DNA of 64,000 nucleotides from an uncultured Acetatifactor sp. (GTDB lineage Bacteria; Bacillota; Clostridia; Lachnospirales; Lachnospiraceae), in assembly GCA_934402315.1 (NCBI GenBank), contig CAKRTS010000008.1, positions 1 through 64,000 on the forward strand, in the 5' to 3' direction. Below the pieces are notes generated by a model. It searched no databases. It worked only from the letters and a program-made list of their open reading frames with translations, and was not told where the DNA came from. The position numbers were made by a program, and so were the translations under genes. Below are positions 8,802 through 17,490 of this stretch, one piece after another; the first letter of the stretch is position 1; each line of letters opens with the position of its first letter.

Positions 8802-9913
8802 TTGTCTTCCTCCTGATATTTTTCCTTTCCAAGCCTGATGCTCAATGCCGCAGTGTAGGCGGCAAAAGCGGATGGAATAGGATATTTTTCTTCTGTTTCC
8901 GCCGGTTCGACGAAAAGCCATTCCCTGCTGGCATCTCCGGGTGCTCCGTGCGACAGCTCATCCACGCGGATCATATATCCCTTCATGTGCCATTCCTTGT
9001 GTGAAAAGATGTGCTTTGCATCCCCGAGCGGGCTGATACGCAGCGCATGGATGCCGTTTTCCGCGAGGAAAGCCGTGATCTCATCCGCCGTGCGATACCC
9101 TTCGAGCATCGGAAATTCATACATTCCTGCCAGAAGCCCCTTCGTCGGCCGCTTATGGATTGCCGCCCTGTTCTCGTCCCGGAGGACAAGAACCGTCTTC
9201 TCCTCGATGCTTCTCGGCTTTTTCACAGCCTTTCTCGGGAAATCCGTCTCCACACCGTCCTCATGTGCAAGACAGATACCTGCCAGCGGGCACTCCCCAC
9301 AATGCGGCGCACCGTTCGGAATACAGACGCAGGCGCCGATTTCCATCATCGCCTGATTAAAGTCTCCCGGACGATCCCTCGGAATGACCTCCAGCAGATC
9401 TTCCTCGACAGCCGTCTTCACCTTCTGCTCCGTAATCAGTCTTTCATCCTTCCGGACTCTCGAAATCACCCGCAGCACATTGCCGTCCACCGCAGGACGC
9501 GGAACCCCGAACGCAATCGAGGCGATTGCCCCCGCCGTATAGCTTCCGATCCCCTTGAGCCTTAAAAGCTCTTCGTAATCTCCCGGCATTTCCCCGGCAT
9601 ACTCACTCTGAATCTGTATCGCCGCTTTCTGAAGATTTCTCACCCGGTTATAGTAGCCCAGCCCCTCCCAGAGCTTTAGCAGCTGCTCTTCCTCTGCCTC
9701 CGCCAGCGAGCGGATGTCCGGCAGTGCCGCCATAAACCGGTCGTAGTACGGCTTCACAGCCTCCACCCTGGTCTGCTGCAGCATAATCTCCGACACCCAT
9801 ACATGGTATGGGGTCGGCTCCTCTCTCCACGGGAGAATTCTTCTGCTCCTATCATACCATTCCAGCAACGGTTTGGGAATGGCTGCGAGCCTTAAGGTTT
9901 CCTTAACATTCAT
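8798..9913 (-). CDS. mutY: A/G-specific adenine glycosylase MutY
   Basis: This 371-residue repair enzyme removes adenine opposite 8-oxoguanine. It shows SEIMLQQTRVEAV with the catalytic glutamate, the helix-hairpin-helix LKGIGSYTAGAIAS, VDGNVLRV with the catalytic aspartate, and an iron-sulfur cysteine cluster (C, seven residues, CGEC, five residues, C). The C-terminal Nudix-like domain that recognises 8-oxoG follows from about residue 230. It has its own promoter and is followed by the overlapping glycosyltransferase gene, an unrelated partner. Confidence 0.96.
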   Translation of the reverse strand: MNVKETLRLAAIPKPLLEWYDRSRRILPWREEPTPYHVWVSEIMLQQTRVEAVKPYYDRFMAALPDIRSLAEAEEEQLLKLWEGLGYYNRVRNLQKAAIQIQSEYAGEMPGDYEELLRLKGIGSYTAGAIASIAFGVPRPAVDGNVLRVISRVRKDERLITEQKVKTAVEEDLLEVIPRDRPGDFNQAMMEIGACVCIPNGAPHCGECPLAGICLAHEDGVETDFPRKAVKKPRSIEEKTVLVLRDENRAAIHKRPTKGLLAGMYEFPMLEGYRTADEITAFLAENGIHALRISPLGDAKHIFSHKEWHMKGYMIRVDELSHGAPGDASREWLFVEPAETEEKYPIPSAFAAYTAALSIRLGKEKYQEEDK

Positions 9914-9924
9914 AAAACAATTTC

Positions 9925-9953
9925 CTTATATTTGCTAAAGTATTCCCTGTTAA
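9925..9953 (-). promoter_or_regulatory. mutY promoter
   Basis: Reverse-strand TTAACA (9948-9953), 17-base spacer and TATAAG (9925-9930), just ahead of the AAGGA ribosome site. Confidence 0.6.
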
Positions 9954-10079
9954 CGCTTTCTGTTTGAGAATATGGTTATTTTACCATGATATACCCGGAT
10001 ATGCATATACCATTTTTCGGCAGGGAAGCATTATATTCTATATATTTTTTAAGTTTCTGTTAAATTTACTTCCCATATG

Positions 10080-10107
10080 TTGACTTTTGAGGTTTGTGGT
10101 ATATACT
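10080..10107 (+). promoter_or_regulatory. Promoter of AbiF-linked small RNA
   Basis: TTGACT (10080-10085), a 16-base spacer and TATACT (10102-10107). The start would fall near 10114, only about seven bases before the hairpin RNA. TGTTGA at 10078 and TCAACA at 10112 form a dyad around the promoter that could be an operator. Confidence 0.6.
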
Positions 10108-10113
10108 AATATC

Positions 10114-10165
10114 AACAGAAGCTCCCACACCTCTCAACGATGTGTCAAATGGGAGCACTTTTTTA
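10114..10165 (+). ncRNA. Structured RNA upstream of AbiF, candidate RNA antitoxin
   Basis: The leader is almost entirely a compact fold. The outer stem GCTCCCA (10121-10127) pairs with TGGGAGC (10150-10156). An inner ACAC/GTGT stem encloses an 11-base loop starting CTCTC. The segment CAAA precedes the closing strand and six T residues (10159-10164) follow, so most transcripts should stop here. The AbiF ribosome site starts only a few bases later, so toxin mRNA would need read-through. From memory of recent work, AbiF proteins are toxins paired with a conserved non-coding RNA antitoxin; I could not compare this RNA with published models. A plain attenuator is the alternative. Confidence 0.6.
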
Positions 10166-10178
10166 TATAGGAGAGAAA

Positions 10179-11041
10179 ATGGAACTCAAAAAACCAACCA
10201 CCTTTGAAGAGCAGGTAGAACTACTTGAAATGAAAAATATTCTGGTACGGGACAAGCCTTCCTGCATCGACTTTTTGTCCAAAACAAATTACTACCGTCT
10301 CACCGGATATTACCTGCCTTTTATTCGGAAGGAAGAAGAAAAGTGTTTTATTCCACTGGAGTTTACCCGTGTCCAGAAAATTTATGCTTTTGATGCCGAA
10401 CTTCGTAACTTAATTTCTTTTGCAATCGAAAAAACCGAGGTACATATCCGGACGCAGCTGGCTTATTATCATGCTCACAAATATGGGGCCGAAGGATATA
10501 TGCTTGAATCATCCTTTAACCAACGTCATAATCATGACAGCTACTTGCGGCACATTCACGCATGTATCGCTGAAAATTCAAATACATTGGTCGTAAAACA
10601 TCATGTAGCACAATACAATGGACACTTTCCCATCTGGGCTGTTATAGAATTTTTTCTGTAGGAATGTTATCCTACTTTTACCGCGGCATGAAAAACTGCG
10701 ACAAAGCAAAAATTGCAGAAGACTTATATGGTGTAAATTACCAGACTCTTGACAGCTGGCTACGCTGCCTCACTGATCTTCGTAACCGATGCGCTCATTA
10801 CTCAAGGCTATATTACTGGATTTTTCCTGCTTTGCCCAAAATGCCCTCAACTGAAAAATATATTCCTACACGAAGACTATACGCTCAAATATATATGCTC
10901 AAAATGATGTACCCGGATAGAGAGAAACGGAACGATGAATTTGTAAAACCCCTTTGCAAATTGGTTCGGAACTATAAATCTGATATATCCTTGAAACATC
11001 TGGACTTTCCATATCGTTGGAAATCTATGTTGAAATATTAA
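10179..11041 (+). pseudogene. AbiF/Abi_2 family HEPN protein, frameshifted
   Basis: Two adjacent frames together make one Abi_2 protein of about 287 residues. The first (10179-10661, AGGAG before the ATG) carries the N-terminal part, including LSKTNYYRLTGYYLPF and FPIWAVIEFF. It ends at TAG right after six T residues (10650-10655). The -1 frame continues with SVGMLSYFYRGM and holds the HEPN ribonuclease motif RNRCAH (RxxxxH). One extra T restores the family-typical PIWAVIEFFSVGMLSYFY. As written, the first product lacks the catalytic motif. A real inactivating mutation, slippage on the homopolymer or a sequencing error are all possible. The aldo-keto reductase gene follows 31 bases later. Confidence 0.85.
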
Positions 11042-11072
11042 AAAATCACACAAATTGAAAGGAGTTTTATCC

Positions 11073-12059
11073 ATGTATCAGGCTAACGAACATCGCTACG
11101 AAACCATGAAATATCTGCGCTGCGGTAAGAGCGGTCTCCTTCTGCCGCGCGTATCGCTGGGACTGTGGCACAACTTCGGCTCCGTCGACTGCTACGAAAA
11201 TATGCGGGAAATATTATTCGAGGCATTTGACTCCGGGATTACCCACTTCGATCTGGCGAACAACTACGGCCCGAGCTACGGTTCCGCCGAGGAAAATTTC
11301 GGGAGGATTCTTGCCTCCGACCTGCGCCCTTACCGTGACGAAATGATTATTTCCACAAAGGCGGGCTATGATATGTGGCCGGGGCCTTACGGAAACTGGG
11401 GCTCCCGCAAATACCTTATGGCGAGCCTCGACCAGAGCCTCCGCCGCATGGGACTGGACTACGTTGACATCTTCTATCATCACCGCCCCGATCCGGACAC
11501 CCCTCTGGAGGAGACGATGAATGCCCTGTCCGATATTGTCAGACAGGGAAAGGCGCTCTATGTCGGACTTTCCAACTACCGCTCCGACCAGCTCCGCAAA
11601 GCAGCCGCCATTCTCCGTGAAAACAAGACACCGCTGCTCATCACGCAGCCCCGCTATAATATGTTTGACCGCTGGGTGGAAAGCGACGGACTCTTAGACA
11701 CTGCTGCCGAGTGCGGATGCGGCGTGATCTGCTTCAGCCCTCTCGCGCAGGGACTGCTGACAAACCGCTATCTGAACGGCATCCCGGCTGACAGCCGCGC
11801 CGCCCGCAACCACTTCCTGAAAGCGGAAAATATCACCGAAGAAAAGCTGGCGACCATTCAGAAGCTTCAGGAAATCGCTGACGGCCGGAACCAGAGCCTC
11901 GCGCAGCTCGCACTCTCATGGGTGCTCCGCGAGAACAAGGTGACAAGCGTGCTCATCGGCGCAAGCCGTAAATCCCAGATTGACGACAATGTACAGATCA
12001 TAAGGCACCTGGAATTCACCACAGATGAATTAAATGCCATTGAAAAAGTCCTGAACTGA
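11073..12059 (+). CDS. Aldo-keto reductase (YghZ/Gpr-like)
   Basis: This 328-residue NADPH-dependent oxidoreductase resembles Escherichia coli YghZ, which reduces L-glyceraldehyde 3-phosphate. Visible features are FDLANNYGPSYGSAEENFG with the catalytic tyrosine and aspartate, STKAGYDMWPGPYG with the catalytic lysine, FYHHRPD with the histidine, VGLSNY, and the cofactor segment LIGASRKSQIDDN. The start at 11073 follows AAAGGAG by eight bases. It lies downstream of the broken AbiF gene on the same strand and ends just before a second copy of the small RNA fold. No functional link to AbiF is evident. Confidence 0.9.
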   Translation: MYQANEHRYETMKYLRCGKSGLLLPRVSLGLWHNFGSVDCYENMREILFEAFDSGITHFDLANNYGPSYGSAEENFGRILASDLRPYRDEMIISTKAGYDMWPGPYGNWGSRKYLMASLDQSLRRMGLDYVDIFYHHRPDPDTPLEETMNALSDIVRQGKALYVGLSNYRSDQLRKAAAILRENKTPLLITQPRYNMFDRWVESDGLLDTAAECGCGVICFSPLAQGLLTNRYLNGIPADSRAARNHFLKAENITEEKLATIQKLQEIADGRNQSLAQLALSWVLRENKVTSVLIGASRKSQIDDNVQIIRHLEFTTDELNAIEKVLN

Positions 12060-12064
12060 TAAAA

Positions 12065-12110
12065 GCTCCCACTTACCCCTCCCTAGGATGGGCAAATGGG
12101 AGCTCTTCTT
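12065..12110 (+). ncRNA. Second copy of AbiF-type RNA hairpin
   Basis: Outer stem GCTCCCA (12065-12071) and TGGGAGC (12097-12103) are identical to those upstream of AbiF. CAAA again precedes the closing strand, and an 11-base loop CTCCCTAGGAT replaces CTCTCAACGAT. The inner stem is CCC/GGG instead of CAC/GTG, a compensatory change. It starts six bases after the aldo-keto reductase stop and is followed by TCTTCTT, a weak T tract, so it may also act as a terminator for that gene. No separate promoter is evident. Confidence 0.5.
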
Positions 12111-12144
12111 GATTTACGGAGACAGTTTTCCGCTTCCCTCTCTC

Positions 12145-13722
12145 TTACACACATGTATTACGGTAATGCGTCGGCAAATCTTCCTCTCCAGCAAGATCAA
12201 ATCTTGGTTTCCCGTTACTATCTATATGGACTCTCCTGATTGCACTCGAAATGACTTTTTCCTCATAGAAACGACACCCATGGAATGCAATCCACCAATC
12301 TCCATTTCTATCCTGGAAAAAAGAATTATGTCCCGGACCATATTCGCCGGAAACACTTGCAAAATGAGCAACAGGTGTCTTGGCCTTTTGCCACACCTCA
12401 GGATTACATAAATCCTCGCCATCTGCTGCTGTGAGCAGACAGATACAATACAGATACCCTCTGGCATCTCCTCCAGAATAGGTAAGATAAATCGTCCCAC
12501 CATGGTAGAATGCATAGGGTCCCTCGTTGTTGATGGTTCCTCTGACATTTTCAAATCCATACAGAGGTCTGGATATACAGACGGGGTCATTGATGATTCT
12601 GTCCGGATGTTCTCTGGAAAATTCCGCTACCATAAGCATGGAGCCGGAATCCTCAGGTGTTCCAATGTTTTCCCGGTACGACCACACATAATAATCCCTG
12701 TTTCCAGACCTAACATATGTCATATCCAGAGTAATGCCCTTGTCTGTCAGCCAGCTACCATCAGCTCTCTTAATCCTGACAGGGTCTTCCCAGTCTGAAG
12801 CCTTTAGGATATCTCCGCCTTCCTTCAGCTTCATAATGTGGCATTGAGGCCCCCACTGTTCGCCGCTGACTGCAAAAAGAATGTACAAATCATTTCCTAA
12901 TATGTGAAATTCCGGAGCCCAGAATGTCTGAATCAGATGCCGTCCTTCATCCCTGTCAAGAATCAGATGCATCTGCACATTCTCAGCAAACAACTCATCC
13001 AGCGTATGCGCTTTACGCACATACAATCCGATATCATTCAAATTATCATTCGTTGCAATAAAGTAATACTCATCCTTCCACAGCAAAACGACCGGATCCC
13101 CGAAGCCTCTTGCAAGAGGAAACTCCAATCTGGGATATGTCGTCAGTTTCTTTTTATGACAGGATCCATCCGAATAGGTCACCATCACATTTCCCTTTTC
13201 ATCCGGAGAAGTAATCGCTGCAAAACGGATGGGATTCCACACCTGTTTCATGGATGCCGCCAGCGTATCTGAGACCGTAATCCGGTCTGCTGCCCTCAGC
13301 ATCTCAATATTGATGCCAGTCTTCTCCTGTAAAGCTTCCTGTGAAAGCAATCCCCATTCCTGAAATGAGATGAAATCATTGGTACTGAAACACCAGTATT
13401 TCCCTGTTGCTTCCAATGTTTCCACACTATTCTCCTGCTCCCTGATCATGTCTATACCTGTTATCAGATAGCTCTCTTTTCCATGAAACAAAAAGGATAT
13501 AATTCTGGGTTTTCCCAGAAATCTGGGATGAATTACATTTTGAGAATCAATCTCTGCCCTGGGAAACAATAAACCGTAATTTTGATGAAGCGGCTCTTCC
13601 TTACCGTTTTCTATCAATGAGAAATGGACACTATATGCCAATCCTTCCGGGTATTTGTCCTCCGATGCTTCTCTCGCATAAACTCTCAGTACAGTTTTAC
13701 TTCTATCATTATAACCCTTCAT
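12145..13722 (-). CDS. Glycoside hydrolase family 43 protein
   Basis: This 525-residue protein has a five-bladed propeller pattern. GDPVVLLWKDEYYFIATND supplies the first catalytic-type aspartate region, WAPEFHILGN the second, and NNEGPYAFYHGG the general-acid glutamate (EGP). No signal peptide is present, so it should act in the cytoplasm on imported arabino- or xylo-oligosaccharides or related substrates. About 150 residues precede the propeller. The ATG at 13722 is preferred because AGGAG lies nine bases away; the ATG at 13728 is too close to it. It stands next to a solute-binding lipoprotein gene but no permease genes are present. Confidence 0.82.
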   Translation of the reverse strand: MKGYNDRSKTVLRVYAREASEDKYPEGLAYSVHFSLIENGKEEPLHQNYGLLFPRAEIDSQNVIHPRFLGKPRIISFLFHGKESYLITGIDMIREQENSVETLEATGKYWCFSTNDFISFQEWGLLSQEALQEKTGINIEMLRAADRITVSDTLAASMKQVWNPIRFAAITSPDEKGNVMVTYSDGSCHKKKLTTYPRLEFPLARGFGDPVVLLWKDEYYFIATNDNLNDIGLYVRKAHTLDELFAENVQMHLILDRDEGRHLIQTFWAPEFHILGNDLYILFAVSGEQWGPQCHIMKLKEGGDILKASDWEDPVRIKRADGSWLTDKGITLDMTYVRSGNRDYYVWSYRENIGTPEDSGSMLMVAEFSREHPDRIINDPVCISRPLYGFENVRGTINNEGPYAFYHGGTIYLTYSGGDARGYLYCICLLTAADGEDLCNPEVWQKAKTPVAHFASVSGEYGPGHNSFFQDRNGDWWIAFHGCRFYEEKVISSAIRRVHIDSNGKPRFDLAGEEDLPTHYRNTCV

Positions 13723-13778
13723 AAACATCAGCTCCTAATTCGTCATATTTTTCTAATTACAGCAATAATGATATTTTT

Positions 13779-13807
13779 AATGTACCACATGACAGCTTGC
13801 ATATCAA
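13779..13807 (-). promoter_or_regulatory. Promoter of GH43 gene
   Basis: Reverse-strand TTGATA (13802-13807), a 17-base spacer and TACATT (13779-13784), in the gap after the lipoprotein gene. Confidence 0.6.
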
Positions 13808-13856
13808 GGCAGCCTTCTATGACACTTACTCCTCTTCTGGCTAAGCTGGCATATTT

Positions 13857-16007
13857 TTATTCGTTTATACTGGCTTGCACCTGAATTCTGGTATTTCTCT
13901 CCGCCAGATACAATTCCACACGGTTCTGTAATATCTCACAGGCGGCTTGTAGTTCCTTCCCACCCTTCAGATACGGTTCCATCTCTTCCATAAGCATCCC
14001 GTAGATGTCACTCTGCGCTTTCGTATTTGGGACAGCACTGTCAATCTGCGCTTTCAGGCGGGCATTCTGTTCCTCGGTGTAAAAATATTCTATGCCGTCC
14101 AAGGTAATATAGGGTCGTTCCGATTCGAATATATTTTCCTTCAGTGCTTCCTCGTAAACCGAGAAAAACGCTGTTGTTGTACCACTTTTCCCATAGGCTG
14201 CTTCAGTATCCCCCTTGACCAGAAGCTCATCCTGTGAATTGTAATACATAACAAAATCAAAGGCCTCCTCCATGCAGTCGGAAGTGCTCAGAATACTCAT
14301 CGGGTAATCCAGTCTCATGTAAATACGGCTTCCTCCATCCGTCCCCGGTGTACCTTCTATTTTAATGTCCGGGTCAGTAAGCTCCGGACGGCTAAAGCTT
14401 GCAAGCCATCGCGGTCCTCTGGCGATCTCCCCATGTATCTTGTCCGCAGTGACGATTTTCTGTCCGCTGTCTCCTCCGTGACGGGTATAGACCTCCTTAT
14501 ATGTCTGCATCAGTTCTGCAAACTCTTCTGAAGTAAAAGAAGCTTCTGCCCTATCTTCATCATAAAACACATCCACATTCGCATACAGAACTTTTTCAAT
14601 CTCTCCGAGACCACCGATCTCATTTTCTGTCAAAAAATCATCGTACCATTTCAGATAGGTGACACAATCGCACTTCCCGTCTGAATCAAATTCTGTCCCA
14701 TTGGAGGTACGCAGCAACAGCCTGAACCTTCCTGCCATCGCATACATTTTATCGCCGTTTTCAATACCCAGAAGCTCCCTCGCCTTTGGAATGATCCCAT
14801 CGAGAGAATACTGCTCCTGTTTCTGGAATAATGGACAAAAATCCACAAGCGCATCCTTTTGCACATATGCGGCAATCTCTGTCTGGTCATGAAACATAAT
14901 GACATCCGGTCGGTTTCCCTTTCCAAGATAATCTTCCAGACTGCCTTCAAACCGTTCCACCTCAACAAAGCTCTTATCGTTCGCCTGATTATATTTTTTT
15001 ACATGGAATTCCATCTGGTAAACATATTCCTGCGGTATCGCCACACGCACATTTTTCCTGCTGTCAGATGCATAAAGCTGCTGTTCTGTTGACGGTCTCA
15101 ATATCATAAAATATGCTTCCTGCCCTTGATCCGCCAGGACGAGTTTTATTTCCTCCCTGGTTCCAAAAACAGCCTGAATCTGTGATGCCAGAATACTCTG
15201 CTGATCCAGATCGATAAGGACCTCTTCATCATCCTCTCCCTCACGGAAGAAAACAGCTCTGTCATCAAATATCGACAGAAAACCGTCCTCAAAAGCAAAA
15301 ATCTTTACCAGACCGCTTTGCAGCTTCCTCACCACATCCACGCGCCGCTTCCGTATATCCAGTTTCATCAGGCAAAGCTCATTGTTTCCTGTTTCATCAT
15401 TTTCAACCGTGACAAAAAGTGCATCCTCCCTCGCCCCGCAAAAATCCCTGACGGTACCGTCTAAGGGCAGGGTCTCTGTAAGCTGCCCATCCGCCCCCAA
15501 TATAAATATGGAATCTGCCATTCCAAGGACAAAACCTTCATCCCGCCATGCATAAATTCTTACAATTTCCCCAAGGTCGTTAAAGCTCTCGTCAATGACA
15601 TTTTCCCTAAAGAGCTTTCCCCCTTCATCAAATTCCAGAACACGCGCTTCCTCGCCGGTGCAGAGAACGGCAAGCCGGCATTTTCCGTCCATTGTAACAC
15701 TGGTGAAATCTCGCACGATTCCATCCTCAACCACACAAAAGGGCGTTGCCGTCTTTCCGTCATAGCTCTGATTATAAAAATGATAGCCGTCTTCACTCCT
15801 CGTGAAATATAAAAATCCATTCTCCGTATAGTCAACAAAATATGTATTCGCATCCTCCGAAAGCTGAAAGGAAGCAGTATCCCTCTGATAGTTCTGTGCA
15901 GATGCCTCTGTCTGCCCAGCGCCCGGCTTCTCTTCTCCGCCTGCCGAACATCCTGTCAGCATCACAAAAAGGATTAACAACGTTAAGATGTAAAATAGTT
16001 TTTTCAT
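13857..16007 (-). CDS. Large extracellular solute-binding lipoprotein
   Basis: This 716-residue lipoprotein has a signal peptide and lipobox LTGC about 18 residues into MKKLFYILTLLILF. Residues to about 300 show repeating short strands with aromatic and Gly-Asp turns, like a propeller. The remainder has a family 1 solute-binding pattern (PDVIMFHDQ, EEAFDFVMYYNSQDELLVKGD). The domain split is my inference. I start at the ATG at 16007, preceded by AGAAGGG; the frame stays open to a TTG eight codons upstream. No ABC permease or ATPase is adjacent, so it is an orphan binding protein. The GH43 gene downstream has its own promoter. Confidence 0.75.
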   Translation of the reverse strand: MKKLFYILTLLILFVMLTGCSAGGEEKPGAGQTEASAQNYQRDTASFQLSEDANTYFVDYTENGFLYFTRSEDGYHFYNQSYDGKTATPFCVVEDGIVRDFTSVTMDGKCRLAVLCTGEEARVLEFDEGGKLFRENVIDESFNDLGEIVRIYAWRDEGFVLGMADSIFILGADGQLTETLPLDGTVRDFCGAREDALFVTVENDETGNNELCLMKLDIRKRRVDVVRKLQSGLVKIFAFEDGFLSIFDDRAVFFREGEDDEEVLIDLDQQSILASQIQAVFGTREEIKLVLADQGQEAYFMILRPSTEQQLYASDSRKNVRVAIPQEYVYQMEFHVKKYNQANDKSFVEVERFEGSLEDYLGKGNRPDVIMFHDQTEIAAYVQKDALVDFCPLFQKQEQYSLDGIIPKARELLGIENGDKMYAMAGRFRLLLRTSNGTEFDSDGKCDCVTYLKWYDDFLTENEIGGLGEIEKVLYANVDVFYDEDRAEASFTSEEFAELMQTYKEVYTRHGGDSGQKIVTADKIHGEIARGPRWLASFSRPELTDPDIKIEGTPGTDGGSRIYMRLDYPMSILSTSDCMEEAFDFVMYYNSQDELLVKGDTEAAYGKSGTTTAFFSVYEEALKENIFESERPYITLDGIEYFYTEEQNARLKAQIDSAVPNTKAQSDIYGMLMEEMEPYLKGGKELQAACEILQNRVELYLAERNTRIQVQASINE

Positions 16008-16071
16008 AGGAACGAAAACCCTTCTGCTCAATATATTTCAACATTTCAAACAAATTCGCCATTTCGATTTA

Positions 16072-16101
16072 ATTATAACCATTAGTTATACATCTCTTCA
16101 A
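16072..16101 (-). promoter_or_regulatory. Promoter with overlapping operator-like dyad
   Basis: Reverse-strand TTGAAG (16096-16101), 18 bases, TATAAT (16072-16077). A perfect inverted repeat TATAAC-CATTA-GTTATA (16074-16090) covers the -10, a position suited to repressor binding of the lipoprotein gene. Confidence 0.5.
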
Positions 16102-16224
16102 CATATTTCTTCAAAGTATCACGTTTTAACGGGTGATAATAAGTTTTTCATCCAGCAAGGTATTCAAAGAAATCAAAAGGTTCTCTCCCACAGATTATGT
16201 GAGCAACAGAAAAATATGAAAAAT

Positions 16225-16254
16225 GCAGCCTCACGCCACATTGGCTGAGGCTGC
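16225..16254 (-). terminator. Terminator overlapping the end of dnaJ-like gene
   Basis: GCAGCCTCA (16225-16233) pairs with TGAGGCTGC (16246-16254). On the reverse strand it is followed by ATTTTTCATATTTTT. The stop codon lies inside the hairpin. Confidence 0.85.
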
Positions 16255-17205
16255 AAACTCTTGAAGCTTCCGCTTTGCATCCGGGCTCAGATGACGCGGA
16301 ACATTGATCTGAATGGTAACATACTGGTTGCCCTTTACGGAAGGATTCTTCATGGACACAATTCCCTTGCCGGTAAGTCTGACCTTTGTGCCGGACTGTG
16401 TTCCTTCCTTTATCTTACAACTCACCTTGCCATAGAGAGTCGGAACAACCACCTCGCCGCCGAGCGCCGCCGTCTCGAAGGGAACCATCACGGTTGTATA
16501 GACATCCATGCCTTTTCTCTCCATGCCGGGCTTGCTCTTCACATTTACCTCAAGCAGAAGGCTTCCCGCCTCGCCGCCGTTTCTTCCCGGCATTCCCTGT
16601 CCTTTCAGCCTGATCTTCTGTCCGGAATCGATACCTGCGGGAATATGAACCTGCAGCGATTGCAGATTTCCGTCGGCTCCGCGCAGCTGGATGACCTTAT
16701 CCGCCCCGAGCGCCGCCTCGTCAAAGCTCACATCCACCTTTGCTGTGACATCTTCACCTTTTCTCACGCGGCTTCCGCGACCTGCACCGCCCTGGAAAAA
16801 GCCGTCCCCGAAGTCTGTTCCCCGGAAACCTCCCTGAAAGCCATGTCCGCCGAAGAGTCCTTCCAGAATATCGTCCATATCGCCGCCTGAATAATGAAAC
16901 TCCTGATAGCCGCCTCCTGGATTTCCATGAAAATGGAATTCCTGTCCACCGGCGCCCTGCTGTCCGGTAAAGCCTTCGCTAAACGCTGCATGCCCATATT
17001 CATCATACAGCTTTCTCTTCTCTTTATCACTCAACACATTGTACGCCTCGGTGACTTCCTTGAACTTCTCCTCGGCCTGTGGATTATCCTTATTCATATC
17101 GGGGTGATACTTTTTCGCCAGCTTACGGTATGCCTTCTTGATGTCTGCGTCCGACGCCGTCTTACCAATTTCCAGAACATCGTAGTAATCTCTTTTTCCA
17201 GCCAT
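16231..17205 (-). CDS. DnaJ-class co-chaperone, CbpA type
   Basis: This 324-residue J-protein has an N-terminal J domain with KKYHPDMN (the HPD motif that stimulates DnaK) at about residue 33. A Gly/Phe-rich linker spans about residues 80-140 ([11 protein letters not shown]), and two beta C-terminal substrate domains follow. The cysteine zinc-finger of true DnaJ is absent, so it is a type II/CbpA-like protein. The ATG at 17205 has GGAGG nine bases upstream; a GTG three codons earlier abuts that site and is unlikely. It follows hsp20 and may share its heat-shock control by read-through. Confidence 0.93.
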   Translation of the reverse strand: MAGKRDYYDVLEIGKTASDADIKKAYRKLAKKYHPDMNKDNPQAEEKFKEVTEAYNVLSDKEKRKLYDEYGHAAFSEGFTGQQGAGGQEFHFHGNPGGGYQEFHYSGGDMDDILEGLFGGHGFQGGFRGTDFGDGFFQGGAGRGSRVRKGEDVTAKVDVSFDEAALGADKVIQLRGADGNLQSLQVHIPAGIDSGQKIRLKGQGMPGRNGGEAGSLLLEVNVKSKPGMERKGMDVYTTVMVPFETAALGGEVVVPTLYGKVSCKIKEGTQSGTKVRLTGKGIVSMKNPSVKGNQYVTIQINVPRHLSPDAKRKLQEFAASANVA

Positions 17206-17214
17206 GCCCTTCAC

Positions 17215-17450
17215 CCTCCTTCCTATAAATTAGATTCCGTGTACCCCGCAAATCCAACCGACAGTTGTGCAGGATGCACCTGACCACAAGCAGCGCACTC
17301 TGGAGCCGCCGGCGCTTAGCTGCCGTACTGTGGCAGCTTACGCGTCCGTTGCGTGCGGAAGGTAGCGAAAGCGTGCCTGCGGTGGTCTGTGCATTTTGCG
17401 CAACGTCACTTGCGGAAACATAAACATTGCAAATGTTAATCCTATAAATA
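17215..17450. other. GC-rich gap between hsp20 and dnaJ-like gene
   Basis: About 240 bases without a supportable gene. I see a short inverted repeat GCTGCC/GGCAGC near 17319-17337 and a small dyad AACATTTGCAATGTT (reverse strand) near 17423-17437. No convincing promoter for the dnaJ-like gene is visible here, so it may depend on transcription from hsp20. Confidence 0.4.
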
Positions 17451-17452
17451 TA

Positions 17453-17474
17453 CCCCGGGAAGGAACTCCCGGGG
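17453..17474 (-). terminator. GC-rich hairpin after hsp20
   Basis: CCCCGGGA (17453-17460) pairs with TCCCGGGG (17467-17474). The following reverse-strand sequence TATATTTATAG is only partly T-rich, so termination may be leaky and allow dnaJ expression. Confidence 0.6.
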
Positions 17475-17490
17475 CACATTTTCACAACGC

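Noticed and set aside
17162..17485. Open frame of about 107 codons between dnaJ-like gene and hsp20
   Set aside because: It overlaps the dnaJ start, has no ribosome site and an unnatural Arg/Cys-rich composition; it is treated as non-coding.
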